DNA of 64,000 nt from an uncultured Flavobacteriaceae bacterium (lineage in GTDB: Bacteria; Bacteroidota; Bacteroidia; Flavobacteriales; Flavobacteriaceae): positions 1 through 64,000 of the forward strand of contig CANNGA010000010.1 of the NCBI GenBank assembly GCA_947504035.1. The letters run 5' to 3'. This document shows positions 26,506 through 35,228 of this stretch, one piece after another. Positions within the stretch are counted from its first letter, which is position 1, and each line of letters starts with the position of its first letter. A program made the translations under genes and the position numbers. The notes under the pieces are model-generated. The model made no database searches. It had not been told where the DNA came from and saw only the letters and a list, made by a program, of their open reading frames with translations.

Positions 26506-27960
26506 ATGTTAGACTATATCGGGCAGCACTATTGGGATGTTTTAATAGTATTTAATTATACTATAGCAACGACTGCTGTACTTACCTTAATTTTAAAGAA
26601 TAACAATCCAACAAAGACACTGTCTTATGTTATTATATTGATTTTCTTCCCTTTTTTAGGGCTGTTAGTCTATTATCTTTTTGGACAGGAATACAGAAAG
26701 ACTAAAATTTTTAGACGAAAACAGGTGCTAAATCAATCTACAATTCAAAAGAGTCATGAAGCCCTTAAACTTCATGGAGACGCTATTCGAAAAGTTGATG
26801 ATTATCTCGGGACTAAAACAAAATTAGTACAGCTGCTTCAAAGTAATACAAACTCTCCACTTACACTACATAATGCAGTAACCCTATTAAAAAATGGCAA
26901 CCCTACTTTCGAAGCCTTATTAAAAGATCTTAAAGCTGCAAAGCACCATATTCATTTAGAGTATTATATCATTAAGGATGGCGTTATAGGCACACAATTG
27001 TTAAACATACTTTGTGAAAAAGCCAAAGCAGGACTGTCGGTGAAGTTAATTTACGACGACGTAGGAAGTAAACTCTCAAGTGCTATAAAGCAAAAGTTGA
27101 CCGCAAGTGGCGTAGCGCACTATCCTTTTATGCCCGTGTTCTTTTCTAAGTTTACAGGAAAGATGAATTATAGAAACCATCGTAAAATAGCTGTAATTGA
27201 TGGCACTATAGCCTATGTAGGCGGTGTTAATATTTCAGATGAATATCTCAATGTACCTTCAGATACTTTATTTTGGAGAGACACACATTTGCGCATAGAA
27301 GGAGAGGCTGTAACATCACTTCAAGTAGAGTTTTTTATGACTTGGGATTTTGTATCAGCAGCAAAAACGAATGTAGCCCCCTCTTATTTTCCTAAAGTAG
27401 CTTGTAAAGATAATGTAGCTATCCAAATTGCGTCTAGTGGGCCAGATACCAACGCAGCACATATTATGGAGGCTTTATTTTTAGCGATTACTACCGCTGA
27501 AGATTATGTATACATCACAACGCCTTATTTTGTGCCTAATGCGCAAATTATTACCGCGCTTCGTGTTGCTGCTAAGAGTGGTGTTGACGTAAGATTAATT
27601 ATCCCAAAAGCATCAGATTCTTGGGTTGTAAAACATGCTACAAACTCGTATTTAGAACATCTAATGTTAGAAGGTATTAAGGTTTACCGCTATACAAAAG
27701 GCTTTGTACATGCAAAAACAATGGTCGTAGATGATATTTTTTCTACCGTAGGCACCTCTAATATGGATTACAGAAGTTTTAATATAAATTTTGAAGTGAA
27801 TGCGTTTATTTATGATATTGAAACCAGTAAAACCTTAAAAGCACATTTTCTAGAAGATTTAAAATCTTGTGAACGTATTGATGCCAAGCAATGGCAGCAA
27901 CGTTCTAAATTTGAAAGATGGAAAGAATCCTATTGCAGGTTGTGGTCCCCTCTCATCTAG
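26506..27960 (+). CDS. cls: cardiolipin synthase, phospholipase D family
   Basis: This enzyme joins two phosphatidylglycerol molecules to cardiolipin at the inner membrane. The 484-residue chain has two N-terminal membrane helices (about 12-31 and 40-59) and two HKD catalytic motifs. They are HRKIAVID (His225, Lys227, Asp232) and HAKTMVVDD (His402, Lys404, Asp409), each followed by a GG or GTSN turn. All six catalytic residues are present. The length and helix count fit ClsA-type enzymes. It is the last gene of the plus-strand run, followed by a dead gene. Confidence 0.93.
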   Translation: MLDYIGQHYWDVLIVFNYTIATTAVLTLILKNNNPTKTLSYVIILIFFPFLGLLVYYLFGQEYRKTKIFRRKQVLNQSTIQKSHEALKLHGDAIRKVDDYLGTKTKLVQLLQSNTNSPLTLHNAVTLLKNGNPTFEALLKDLKAAKHHIHLEYYIIKDGVIGTQLLNILCEKAKAGLSVKLIYDDVGSKLSSAIKQKLTASGVAHYPFMPVFFSKFTGKMNYRNHRKIAVIDGTIAYVGGVNISDEYLNVPSDTLFWRDTHLRIEGEAVTSLQVEFFMTWDFVSAAKTNVAPSYFPKVACKDNVAIQIASSGPDTNAAHIMEALFLAITTAEDYVYITTPYFVPNAQIITALRVAAKSGVDVRLIIPKASDSWVVKHATNSYLEHLMLEGIKVYRYTKGFVHAKTMVVDDIFSTVGTSNMDYRSFNINFEVNAFIYDIETSKTLKAHFLEDLKSCERIDAKQWQQRSKFERWKESYCRLWSPLI

Positions 27961-28016
27961 TTATTTATAGAGCTGGAATTCACGAAATTTCATAGGTTTA
28001 GATTAAAGAATGCAAT

Positions 28017-28428
28017 ATGAATAGGGATACACCTCAAATACGTTGGGGACTTGTAATTGCTGTTAGTGTAGTGTTTGTAAGCATGAATTTGTTTTCAATA
28101 TCTAGTAGAAGTCAATTTACCCAGTAACATATTTTGGTACTACTGCTACAAACATTTGTAGTGCTAGGTTTAAAGTCAATTCGTTATACGGTAACTGCAG
28201 AAACGTTACATGTGCGTTGCGGCCTATTCTACAACAAAGTATTTTAATAAAGTATATTACCGCTATAGCGCGCTCGCCATCTTGGTAATCTGTACCAGTA
28301 GGAGGGGTGCCCGATCACATAACTCTTAAATACACAGGTCAAAGCACATCAATTATATGTCCCAAAAAAAGCTTCTATTTATAGAAGCTTTACAAGGGAT
28401 AAATCCTAATATGATATCAAAAGTGTAG
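28017..28428 (+). pseudogene. dead bacterial PH-domain (bPH_4-like) gene
   Basis: From ATG 28017 the frame reads two membrane helices (WGLVIAVSVVFVSMNLF; HILVLLLQTFVVLG), broken by one TAA, and then SIRYTVTAETLHVRCGLFYNK. After a frameshift near 28235-28260 it reads SVPVGGVPDHITLKYTGQS with a further internal TAA. After a second shift near 28368 it reads KLLFIEALQGINPNM to a TAG at 28426. Put together this follows the bPH_4 (PF06713) pattern: YTIT..LxVRCG..., then a SxA-SLDRL-like stretch, then SPKDK..FI..L..INPN. Two frameshifts and at least two stops make it non-functional. It would have encoded about 137 residues, next to cls. Confidence 0.7.
28364..28391 (-). terminator. terminator of the TPR-protein gene
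   Basis: The inverted repeat AAAGCTTCTA (28368-28377) with TAGAAGCTTT (28382-28391) has a run of A at 28364-28370, a U tract on the minus strand. It lies about 47 bases past the stop of the minus-strand gene at 28438. The same bases code for the KLLFIEAL segment of the dead PH-domain gene on the plus strand. Confidence 0.75.
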
Positions 28429-28437
28429 CATGTCATT

Positions 28438-29016
28438 TTATCGGCTACGTCTTTTTTGAGAACGAACAGAGCCACCAGCACCGTAATGTTGATTAGGACC
28501 AACAGCCTGTTTCATATTCTGTTTCATCATTTTAATTTGCTCATCTAACATACCGTGTTTGTCTAGTTTTTGAGCTTCTGTTAAAAGTTTCTGTGCCTCT
28601 TGCTTTCTACGTTTAGAAAATGCAATACCTGCTAAGTTAAGTTTAGCCATTGCTAAATCATGATCCATTGCTAAGCCTAAATCAATTGCTTTTTTAAAAT
28701 GCTTTTCAGAAGCATTCATATTGTCTTGCATGGTCATAATACCATGTAAATAACTAAAATAACCTTGTTGCTTTTTTACAAGGGCAGTTTCTGGGTTCTT
28801 AATTTTATCAAGCCATTTTTTAGTGCCTTCAAAGTCTTGTTTGCGAAGCTTTAAAAATGCTAAAAGTATAAATTCATTTTTAAAATAAAGAAATACAAAT
28901 ACACCAGCAAGCAAAATTAAAGAGATGCCATTACCGATATTGCCAAGCGTAAATTGGTATATAGCAAAGGCAATAATACCTGCTGCTAAGATTAATTTTA
29001 TAATTTTATTAAACAT
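28438..29016 (-). CDS. membrane-anchored TPR-like protein
   Basis: A 192-residue protein with two close membrane helices at the N-terminus (about 5-22 and 29-47). A helical region of degenerate TPR units follows (FEGTKKWLDKI, HGIMTMQDNMNASEKHFKKAIDLGL, AKLNLAGIAFSKRRKQEAQKLLTEAQKL). The tail is basic (RSQKRRSR). The function is unknown, and scaffold or protein-protein contact is likely from the repeats. It stands alone, and its terminator overlaps the remnant of the PH-domain gene. Confidence 0.7.
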   Translation of the reverse strand: MFNKIIKLILAAGIIAFAIYQFTLGNIGNGISLILLAGVFVFLYFKNEFILLAFLKLRKQDFEGTKKWLDKIKNPETALVKKQQGYFSYLHGIMTMQDNMNASEKHFKKAIDLGLAMDHDLAMAKLNLAGIAFSKRRKQEAQKLLTEAQKLDKHGMLDEQIKMMKQNMKQAVGPNQHYGAGGSVRSQKRRSR

Positions 29017-29474
29017 TATAGTACGATTAAATTTTAGATTTCAATTCAAAATGCAAATAAACTAAAAATTTCTCTTAACACCTTTACACTTTATGATGTT
29101 TAAACCTGTTTTCTGCGTTACAACATCCATGACATCTGTCATCTACCTCAAATACAACAGTAAGTCGTATTTTTAAATGGAACTCTAACAGTACGGTATA
29201 ATATGGCGCCTCTATTGTAACGTTATTTGAATGTAAAAGGCGTATACGGATTAAAATTCAAGGTTTAAAGCTCGTGCATACCATTAAAATATGCCAACCT
29301 AAAAGACAAGAATCTTCTAATAGGTTAAAGATGTACCGTTTTAAAGCTATAAGATAACGCTAGGATGGTGTAGTAGATTTAAAGCCCTATTTTTAACGTT
29401 CTAGATGTAAAAAAAACAAAAGGAAACGCAGTAAAATGACTATCTTGAACTTCTAATTTTTTTAAACATATGGC
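29017..29474. other. 458-base gap without a recognised gene
   Basis: The stretch lies between two divergent genes and must hold their promoters. One short open stretch on the plus strand (about 29213-29357) reads IKIQGLKLVHTIKICQPK, flanked by stops, and might be gene debris. I found no homology by eye, no hairpin with a U run and no clear TTG/TAnnTTTG pair. Confidence 0.4.
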
Positions 29475-31916
29475 ATGGCTGAAAATAGAGAATTAGAACT
29501 CGCCTGGCAATTTATAAATAGAACCCATCGCTCCGTATTTTTAACGGGTAAAGCAGGTACAGGAAAGACAACGTTTTTACACCGCTTAAAACAAGAAAGT
29601 TTAAAGCGTATGGTTGTTGTTGCTCCAACAGGTGTTGCTGCAATTAATGCTAAAGGCGTGACGATACATTCCTTTTTTCAAATGCCTTTTGGTCCTATTT
29701 TACCTGATAGTGATTTAAATGCAAGTAAAAGTTTTAATAGGAAATTTAGCAAGACTAAAATTAATATTATCAAATCTATGGACCTCTTGGTCATTGATGA
29801 GATTAGTATGGTGCGTGCAGATTTGTTAGATGGTATCGATAAGACACTACGTCGTTTTAGGGACCGCACTAAGGTTTTTGGAGGGGTACAGCTTTTAATG
29901 ATTGGGGATTTGCAACAGTTGTCACCAGTGATAAAGGAACACGAATGGGACCTATTGCGCGGTATTTATGCAAACGCATTTTTCTTTAGTAGTAAAGCTT
30001 TTGCAGAATGTCATGCTGTAACCATCGAATTAAAGCATATATACAGGCAAGATAATCCCACCTTTATAGAGATTTTAAATGCCATTCGAAACAATGCCCT
30101 TACAGATGCTATCGCAAAAACGTTAAATGCACGTTATATTCCCGATTTTGTACCAGAACCGAACTCGGGATACATTTCTTTAACAACCCATAATACAAAG
30201 GCCGAAGCTACCAATATTAGCGAACTCGCAAAGTTAACAACAAAGCCAAGAACGTATAAGGCAGAGGTAGATGGCAAGTTTCCTGAATATGCCTATCCCA
30301 ATCCTTCTATTTTAGAATTGAAAGTGGGCGCGCAAGTTATGTTTGTAAAAAATGATAGCAGTCCAGAAAAGCGCTACTATAATGGTAAGATTGGAAAAGT
30401 GGTGCATTTAGATGCAGAAGAAGTCGTGGTGCATTGTCCAGATGATACGTATAATATTAATGTAACCCCAGATATTTGGGAGAACATTAATTATGGGGTA
30501 GATGCAGACACAAAGGCGATTACAGAAGAGCGTATTGGGAGTTATACGCAAATGCCTTTGCGACTGGCTTGGAGTATTACCATACATAAAAGTCAAGGTT
30601 TAACGTTTGAAAAAGCCATTATAGATGCCGGAGGCGCTTTTGCTCATGGCCAAACTTATGTGGCTTTAAGCCGCTGTAAAACACTAGAAGGTTTGGTGTT
30701 GAAAAGTAAGATCGCATCCCATCAAATTATTAGTGATGGTAATGTGACTAAATTTAATGAAAATGCAGAGGCTAATGCTCCTAATGAAGCCATCTTAAAA
30801 GCGTCTCAAAAAGCATTTCAATTAGAGCTTATCGCAGAGGTTTTTCAATTTTATGCGTTTTTGTACCCTTTAAATCGCATTTTAGATATGTATTACAAAA
30901 ACAGAAATAGTATTGAAGGTCCTGTTGAAGATACCTTTCTTCCTGTAAAAACCTGTATTACGAATTTTTTAAAAGTGGCGAACGGATTTAATGCACAGTT
31001 ACGTCAACTTTCAGAAGAAGATACCTTAGCCGCAGAGAGTGCTACAATACAAGAGCGCTTTCGCAAGGCTATTGCTTATTTCTCTAAAGAGACGGAGGCT
31101 AACATATTACCCGTATTAAAGGCCTTTGGTTTCACGACAGATAATCAAGCTATAGGGGAGGAGTTGACCAAGCATTTAGATGCCTTTGAAGATTTATTAG
31201 CTATAAAACTAATGTATTTTAAAGGTTTAAAAGATGCATTTACACCAACCGCATTTTTAGAATTAAGAGCCAAAGCAGTCTTTGCAGGCAAACAAAAACC
31301 AAAGAAAGCACGGAAAGCAGTTGTAGATGGAACGAGCCATGTCGAGTTGTTCGAAAAATTACGTATCTTAAGAAATGAAATTGCAGATGCTAAAGACCTA
31401 ATCCATTACCAAGTTTTTACGCAAAAAGCCTTGTATGCGATGTGTGAACAGTTACCAACAACCACTAAAGAACTGCTAACCATAAATGGTATGGGGAAAA
31501 CCCGTGTAGACAACTATGGTGCGCAAATTTTACATGTTATTCGTAATTATTGCGAGGCGCATGACATTGAAATAACGGGAGCTAAAGATATGTTTGAAGT
31601 TACCGCTGCACCCAAACGTGTAAAAGGCGATACGAAAAAAGCATCTCTAAATTTATTTTTAGAAGGAAAATCTATTCGCGCCATTGCAGATGCACGCGAA
31701 TTGAATGAAAATACAATTTTTGGGCATTTAGCGAGTTTTGTTACTACAGGAGAAGTTAAAGTTACAGACTTAATAGACAAAAGTCGTTATGAGACCTTAA
31801 AAGTGTTACTCCCAAAACAAAAATTTGAAAATTTATCAGATTTAAAACAGCAATTAAAGGATAAGTACAGTTACGGCGAATTGCGGTTGGTATTAGACAC
31901 TTTAAAAGTAAAATAA
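29475..31916 (+). CDS. PIF1-like helicase with HRDC and C-terminal helix-turn-helix
   Basis: An 813-residue superfamily 1 helicase. Walker A is GKAGTGKTT (25-33), Walker B VIDE (106-109), and later motifs include GDLQQLSPV, HIYRQ and a C-terminal LAWSITIHKSQGLTFEKAIID. The middle part, AYVALSRCKTLEGLVL, is typical of PIF1/RecD2-like enzymes. An HRDC-like domain lies near residues 630-700 (LFEKLRILRNEIADAKDLIHYQVFTQKAL and TINGMGKTRVDNYG), and a HTH_40-type domain at about 720-813 (ASLNLFLEGKSIRAIADARELNENTIFGHL). The combination is common in Bacteroidota. The role is probably genome maintenance, perhaps at structured DNA. Confidence 0.85.
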   Translation: MAENRELELAWQFINRTHRSVFLTGKAGTGKTTFLHRLKQESLKRMVVVAPTGVAAINAKGVTIHSFFQMPFGPILPDSDLNASKSFNRKFSKTKINIIKSMDLLVIDEISMVRADLLDGIDKTLRRFRDRTKVFGGVQLLMIGDLQQLSPVIKEHEWDLLRGIYANAFFFSSKAFAECHAVTIELKHIYRQDNPTFIEILNAIRNNALTDAIAKTLNARYIPDFVPEPNSGYISLTTHNTKAEATNISELAKLTTKPRTYKAEVDGKFPEYAYPNPSILELKVGAQVMFVKNDSSPEKRYYNGKIGKVVHLDAEEVVVHCPDDTYNINVTPDIWENINYGVDADTKAITEERIGSYTQMPLRLAWSITIHKSQGLTFEKAIIDAGGAFAHGQTYVALSRCKTLEGLVLKSKIASHQIISDGNVTKFNENAEANAPNEAILKASQKAFQLELIAEVFQFYAFLYPLNRILDMYYKNRNSIEGPVEDTFLPVKTCITNFLKVANGFNAQLRQLSEEDTLAAESATIQERFRKAIAYFSKETEANILPVLKAFGFTTDNQAIGEELTKHLDAFEDLLAIKLMYFKGLKDAFTPTAFLELRAKAVFAGKQKPKKARKAVVDGTSHVELFEKLRILRNEIADAKDLIHYQVFTQKALYAMCEQLPTTTKELLTINGMGKTRVDNYGAQILHVIRNYCEAHDIEITGAKDMFEVTAAPKRVKGDTKKASLNLFLEGKSIRAIADARELNENTIFGHLASFVTTGEVKVTDLIDKSRYETLKVLLPKQKFENLSDLKQQLKDKYSYGELRLVLDTLKVK

Positions 31917-32060
31917 GAGGGGTGTTATTTTTGCAACAAGACCTCTTTGATTTTGCAAACAATGTAGAATTTTAGCGTTTTTGGCTGTAAGGATTCAATT
32001 AAGTTTGGACTAAGTCATAATTCTGTTTGAAATTCAAATTATTTAGTTATTTTCGTATCC

Positions 32061-32567
32061 ATGAATATCATTATCCAATCTACTTTAAAAACACTGCAAA
32101 AATCTGAAATCTTATTAGATCATCTTTCTAATACGCAACTTTGTGATGCTTCGGTGCCGCCTTACCATTCAAGTATAGGCTCTCATATTCGTCATATCTT
32201 AGATTTCTACAATTGTATTTTTAGTGTTGATGCTTCAAACAAGATCGATTTAACAGCGCGAAGTAGAGATAAATCTGTAGAGGCCGACTGTGGTTGTGCT
32301 AAAGATTATCTCTATAGTACTATAGAAAAGTTAAAAACTATGGCTGACCTTGATATGAATGCAACGGTTATTGCTACCGACGATTTAGGTCTTGGTAAAA
32401 CCGACATTACCTATACCTATGCTGCTTTGTTAGCACAAGCCAATAGCCATACTATACACCATTATGCGATTATTAATTTTATATTCGATACTTTAGGTAT
32501 CGTGATTAACGATCCAGAATTTGGATACAACCCTACAACGCCTAAAACAGTTTCTACGAGCTCTTAA
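32061..32567 (+). CDS. DinB-like four-helix protein
   Basis: A 168-residue protein with the four-helix layout of the DinB/YfiT-like superfamily. His residues lie where these proteins hold a metal: SSIGSHIRHILDFYN (about 39-53) and NSHTIHHYAIINFIF (about 132-146). The family includes metal-dependent hydrolases and thiol-S-transferases, so no reaction can be given. It is convergent with the DUF6095-like gene. A TATTTTTCG-like box lies directly before the ATG, but I treat it as unproven. Confidence 0.65.
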   Translation: MNIIIQSTLKTLQKSEILLDHLSNTQLCDASVPPYHSSIGSHIRHILDFYNCIFSVDASNKIDLTARSRDKSVEADCGCAKDYLYSTIEKLKTMADLDMNATVIATDDLGLGKTDITYTYAALLAQANSHTIHHYAIINFIFDTLGIVINDPEFGYNPTTPKTVSTSS

Positions 32568-32594
32568 GTCTTAAAAAACAATTATATAACATAC

Positions 32595-32634
32595 AAAAAA
32601 AGCACCTTACAGAGATTGTAAGGTGCTTTTTTTG
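32595..32634. terminator. shared terminator of DinB-like and DUF6095-like genes
   Basis: A perfect 10-bp stem (AGCACCTTAC 32601-32610 with GTAAGGTGCT 32618-32627) is flanked by a run of A before and T after, between two convergent genes. Confidence 0.92.
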
Positions 32635-32649
32635 TGTAGAAAACAGGTT

Positions 32650-32880
32650 CTATTTTTTATCAAACATGCTTGCCATTATGGTTTTTATGCCTTTAAATAG
32701 CATGATAACGGCCATGGCAGAAACCGCACAGCCCATAATTAAAAGCGGAAGGTATAATTTGTCTTCAGGTTTACTAAATGCAAAACTTAATAATATAGGC
32801 CCCATAAATAAGCTTAATAGGGAAAAAGCTAAAGTTTTAATCCCTTTAAAAAGCACTTTTTTATCCGTTCTATTTTCCAT
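32650..32880 (-). CDS. small membrane protein, DUF6095-like
   Basis: A 76-residue protein with two membrane helices (about 13-31 and 43-62) and basic ends (MENRTDKKVLFKGIKTL, and KTIMASMFDKK). It matches my recollection of the flavobacterial DUF6095 family. No function is known. Its ATG lies 11 bases inside the 3' end of murQ, so translation is coupled to murQ, and the pair may be conserved. Confidence 0.65.
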   Translation of the reverse strand: MENRTDKKVLFKGIKTLAFSLLSLFMGPILLSFAFSKPEDKLYLPLLIMGCAVSAMAVIMLFKGIKTIMASMFDKK

Positions 32881-33688
32881 CGTTATAGTGTTTTACCGCG
32901 TTTCTAACGCTTTTGTGTTGTTGTAATAAGGTTAAAGCTTCAGGCTTAGAAAGGCCTGTTGCTGCCATAATCATTTTAGCACCTCTGTCTACCAATTTAT
33001 GATTACTCAATTGCATGTCTACCATCTTATTGCCTTTTACATGTCCTAACTGAATCATGGTTGCTGTACTAATCATATTTAATACTAGTTTTTGTGCCGT
33101 ACCTGCTTTCATTCTAGAACTTCCTGTTACAAATTCAGGCCCTACGACTACTTCAATAGGAAACTGTGCAGCTTCTGCTAAAGGACTGTTTTTATTACAG
33201 GCAATACAACCTGTAAGTATAGCATTGGCATTGCAGGCTTTAAGGGCTGCGATCACATAAGGGGTTGTACCCGATGCTGCGATGCCTACTACAACATCTT
33301 TGGTTGTAATGCCATGACTTTGTAAATCGTCCCAACCTTGTTGGGTGGAGTCTTCGGCGAATTCAACAGCTTTTCTAATGGCAGTATCGCCACCAGCAAT
33401 AAGCCCAACAACAAGGTCGTGAGGCACTCCAAAGGTAGGAGGGCATTCAGAAGCATCTACGATACCCAATCGGCCACTAGTACCAGCTCCCATATAAAAC
33501 AAACGGCCGCCGTGTTGCAGTTTTGTAACAATTTGTACTACAAGTGCTTCTATCTGTGGCAACGCTTTAGCGACTGCATTAGGCACTGTTTGGTCTTCCG
33601 TATTGATGTTTTGAAGCAGTTCTATAACAGACATCTTTTCAAGATGATCGTGGTTAGAGTCTTGCTCTGTCGTTTTTATAAAAGTCAT
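32870..33688 (-). CDS. murQ: N-acetylmuramic acid 6-phosphate etherase
   Basis: This enzyme removes the lactyl ether of MurNAc-6-P to give GlcNAc-6-P in peptidoglycan recycling. The 272-residue chain is a single SIS fold with GGRLFYMGAGTSGRLGIVDASECPPTFG (about 60-87), GLIAGGDTAIRKAVEFAEDS, and a C-terminal UBA-like three-helix tail (LSKPEALTLLQQHKSVRNAVKHY). The expected start MTFIKTTEQDS is well kept. It is 30 bases past the TolC gene and overlaps the DUF6095-like gene. It may be read with either; a terminator in between is not seen. Confidence 0.95.
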   Translation of the reverse strand: MTFIKTTEQDSNHDHLEKMSVIELLQNINTEDQTVPNAVAKALPQIEALVVQIVTKLQHGGRLFYMGAGTSGRLGIVDASECPPTFGVPHDLVVGLIAGGDTAIRKAVEFAEDSTQQGWDDLQSHGITTKDVVVGIAASGTTPYVIAALKACNANAILTGCIACNKNSPLAEAAQFPIEVVVGPEFVTGSSRMKAGTAQKLVLNMISTATMIQLGHVKGNKMVDMQLSNHKLVDRGAKMIMAATGLSKPEALTLLQQHKSVRNAVKHYNDGK

Positions 33689-33718
33689 GATTCAAAAGTA
33701 TGAATAAATCGAGACTTA

Positions 33719-35224
33719 TTACTCATAAAGAAGGGCTTCGACCTCTATTTTTTTATCGTTAATAAAATCATACAAAGTAAGTTGACGCAAGGTATGGTAG
33801 TCTTCCCAGAAATTTTGAAGTGAATTTAGGTATTGTAGAATAGCACTGTCTTTTTCTTGCAATGCGATATTGAGATCGGTAATAGTAATTTTACCTAAAA
33901 CATAACGTTTTTGCGAAATGTCATACCGTTTTTGAGCGACTATTTTAGCTTTTTCTGCCGTTTGTAAAAATTCTCTTTGGCTTGACCAGTTAAGCACATG
34001 CAGATAAATCTCTTGCTCGAATTCTTGTTCATCTTGATGGATGTTATTAGTCGTGAGATCGAGATTGGCTTCTGCCATTTTACGTCGGGATCTGGACACG
34101 CCCCAATCAAAAATAGGTACGCCTATCCTAACAGAAACATTTTCTTGCTGGTTAAAATTATTGAACAGATTGTTAAAATCATCCCCATTGTTAGAGATTC
34201 CAAAATTAGCCTCTATACCAATATTTAAGCGGTTATTGCCCCGCTGTTCGGCGACGTCGCGTTCTGCTTCTAAGCGTCTGCGCCTAAATTCAATAACGGC
34301 CCTTCTATTTTCTCGTGCTTCTTGTAATGCGGTTGTAATGTCTACATCAAAAAGAGGTAAAGCTTCGGGGACATCTAATTCTAAAGCGGTATCGTCTAAT
34401 TCTAAATAACGGGCTAGGTTTTGCGACGTTCGTTTAAGTTCAATTTTTTGAGTCGTTACCGCGTTTCTAGAATTTAATAGGGTGAGTTCTATTTGTAATA
34501 CTTCATTTTCTGCAATACGACCTACTTTGTATCTGCCTTTTGCAATTTGAAATAAGGTATCTTGATTGGAAAGGTTGGTTTCTGCAATGTCTAATCGTTT
34601 TTGGGCTTGGAGCAATTCAAAATAAAGTCGAGATGTGGTGACCGAAATCTGTTCCATGGTTTCAACAAATTCTCTTTTAGACTCTTCATAGACCAAAGGC
34701 TCTATTTTTTTATCCCATTTAAAAGGGTTAAAAAGTAAGGAACTCTGGGTATATCTAATGGTAAAGGGGATTACAGAAAAACCAACGTTGTCATCCAAAC
34801 CAAAAAGTTCTACCCGCTCTAAATTGGTGTTTACCGAAATGGTACCTCCTGTATAGGGGACACTCTGGGCTAAAGATAAACCGCCTTCTACACGCAATTG
34901 GTTTTGGTTTACAAAAATATCCTGTCCTGCATCGTTGGTAATACGCCTTACAGCATTACTGTAGTCTGGTAAACTGGCGTTTAAACGTAATTCTGGTAAA
35001 AAACTGGCTTTGTAATTTTTATAACGCCAGTAGTTGCGCTGATTGCGGTTGAGGTTTATTTTATAATCGGGAGATTTTTGTTGTGCTATTTTTATGGCTT
35101 GGGTAAGCGTGATTTTTTGAGATTGCGTATTGCCAAAAAAGGTAAATAGCATCGTGATACTTGCTATAAGTAGATGCTGCTTTGTTAGGGGACTAGTCTT
35201 GAGATAACGCGATATAGTGTACAT
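33719..35224 (-). CDS. TolC-family outer membrane efflux protein
   Basis: A 501-residue outer membrane channel. A signal region (about 15-33) is followed by TLTQAIKIAQQKSPDYKI, the typical first helix of the TolC repeat. Two copies of the coiled-coil helix pair follow, with long alpha-helical stretches rich in Gln, Arg and Glu (RLDIAETNLSNQDTLFQIAKGRYKVGRI and ILQYLNSLQNFWEDYHTLRQLTLYDF). It is the third gene of a run after an adaptor (36554) and a permease (35229), with 4 bases to the permease. It would form the outer exit of that efflux set. Confidence 0.9.
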   Translation of the reverse strand: MYTISRYLKTSPLTKQHLLIASITMLFTFFGNTQSQKITLTQAIKIAQQKSPDYKINLNRNQRNYWRYKNYKASFLPELRLNASLPDYSNAVRRITNDAGQDIFVNQNQLRVEGGLSLAQSVPYTGGTISVNTNLERVELFGLDDNVGFSVIPFTIRYTQSSLLFNPFKWDKKIEPLVYEESKREFVETMEQISVTTSRLYFELLQAQKRLDIAETNLSNQDTLFQIAKGRYKVGRIAENEVLQIELTLLNSRNAVTTQKIELKRTSQNLARYLELDDTALELDVPEALPLFDVDITTALQEARENRRAVIEFRRRRLEAERDVAEQRGNNRLNIGIEANFGISNNGDDFNNLFNNFNQQENVSVRIGVPIFDWGVSRSRRKMAEANLDLTTNNIHQDEQEFEQEIYLHVLNWSSQREFLQTAEKAKIVAQKRYDISQKRYVLGKITITDLNIALQEKDSAILQYLNSLQNFWEDYHTLRQLTLYDFINDKKIEVEALLYE

Positions 35225-35228
35225 AGTT

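Noticed and set aside
33693-33700. TACTTTTG box right before murQ on the minus strand
   Set aside because: It lies 5 bases from the conserved ATG with no TTG at -33, and TolC ends only 30 bases upstream, so co-transcription is more likely.
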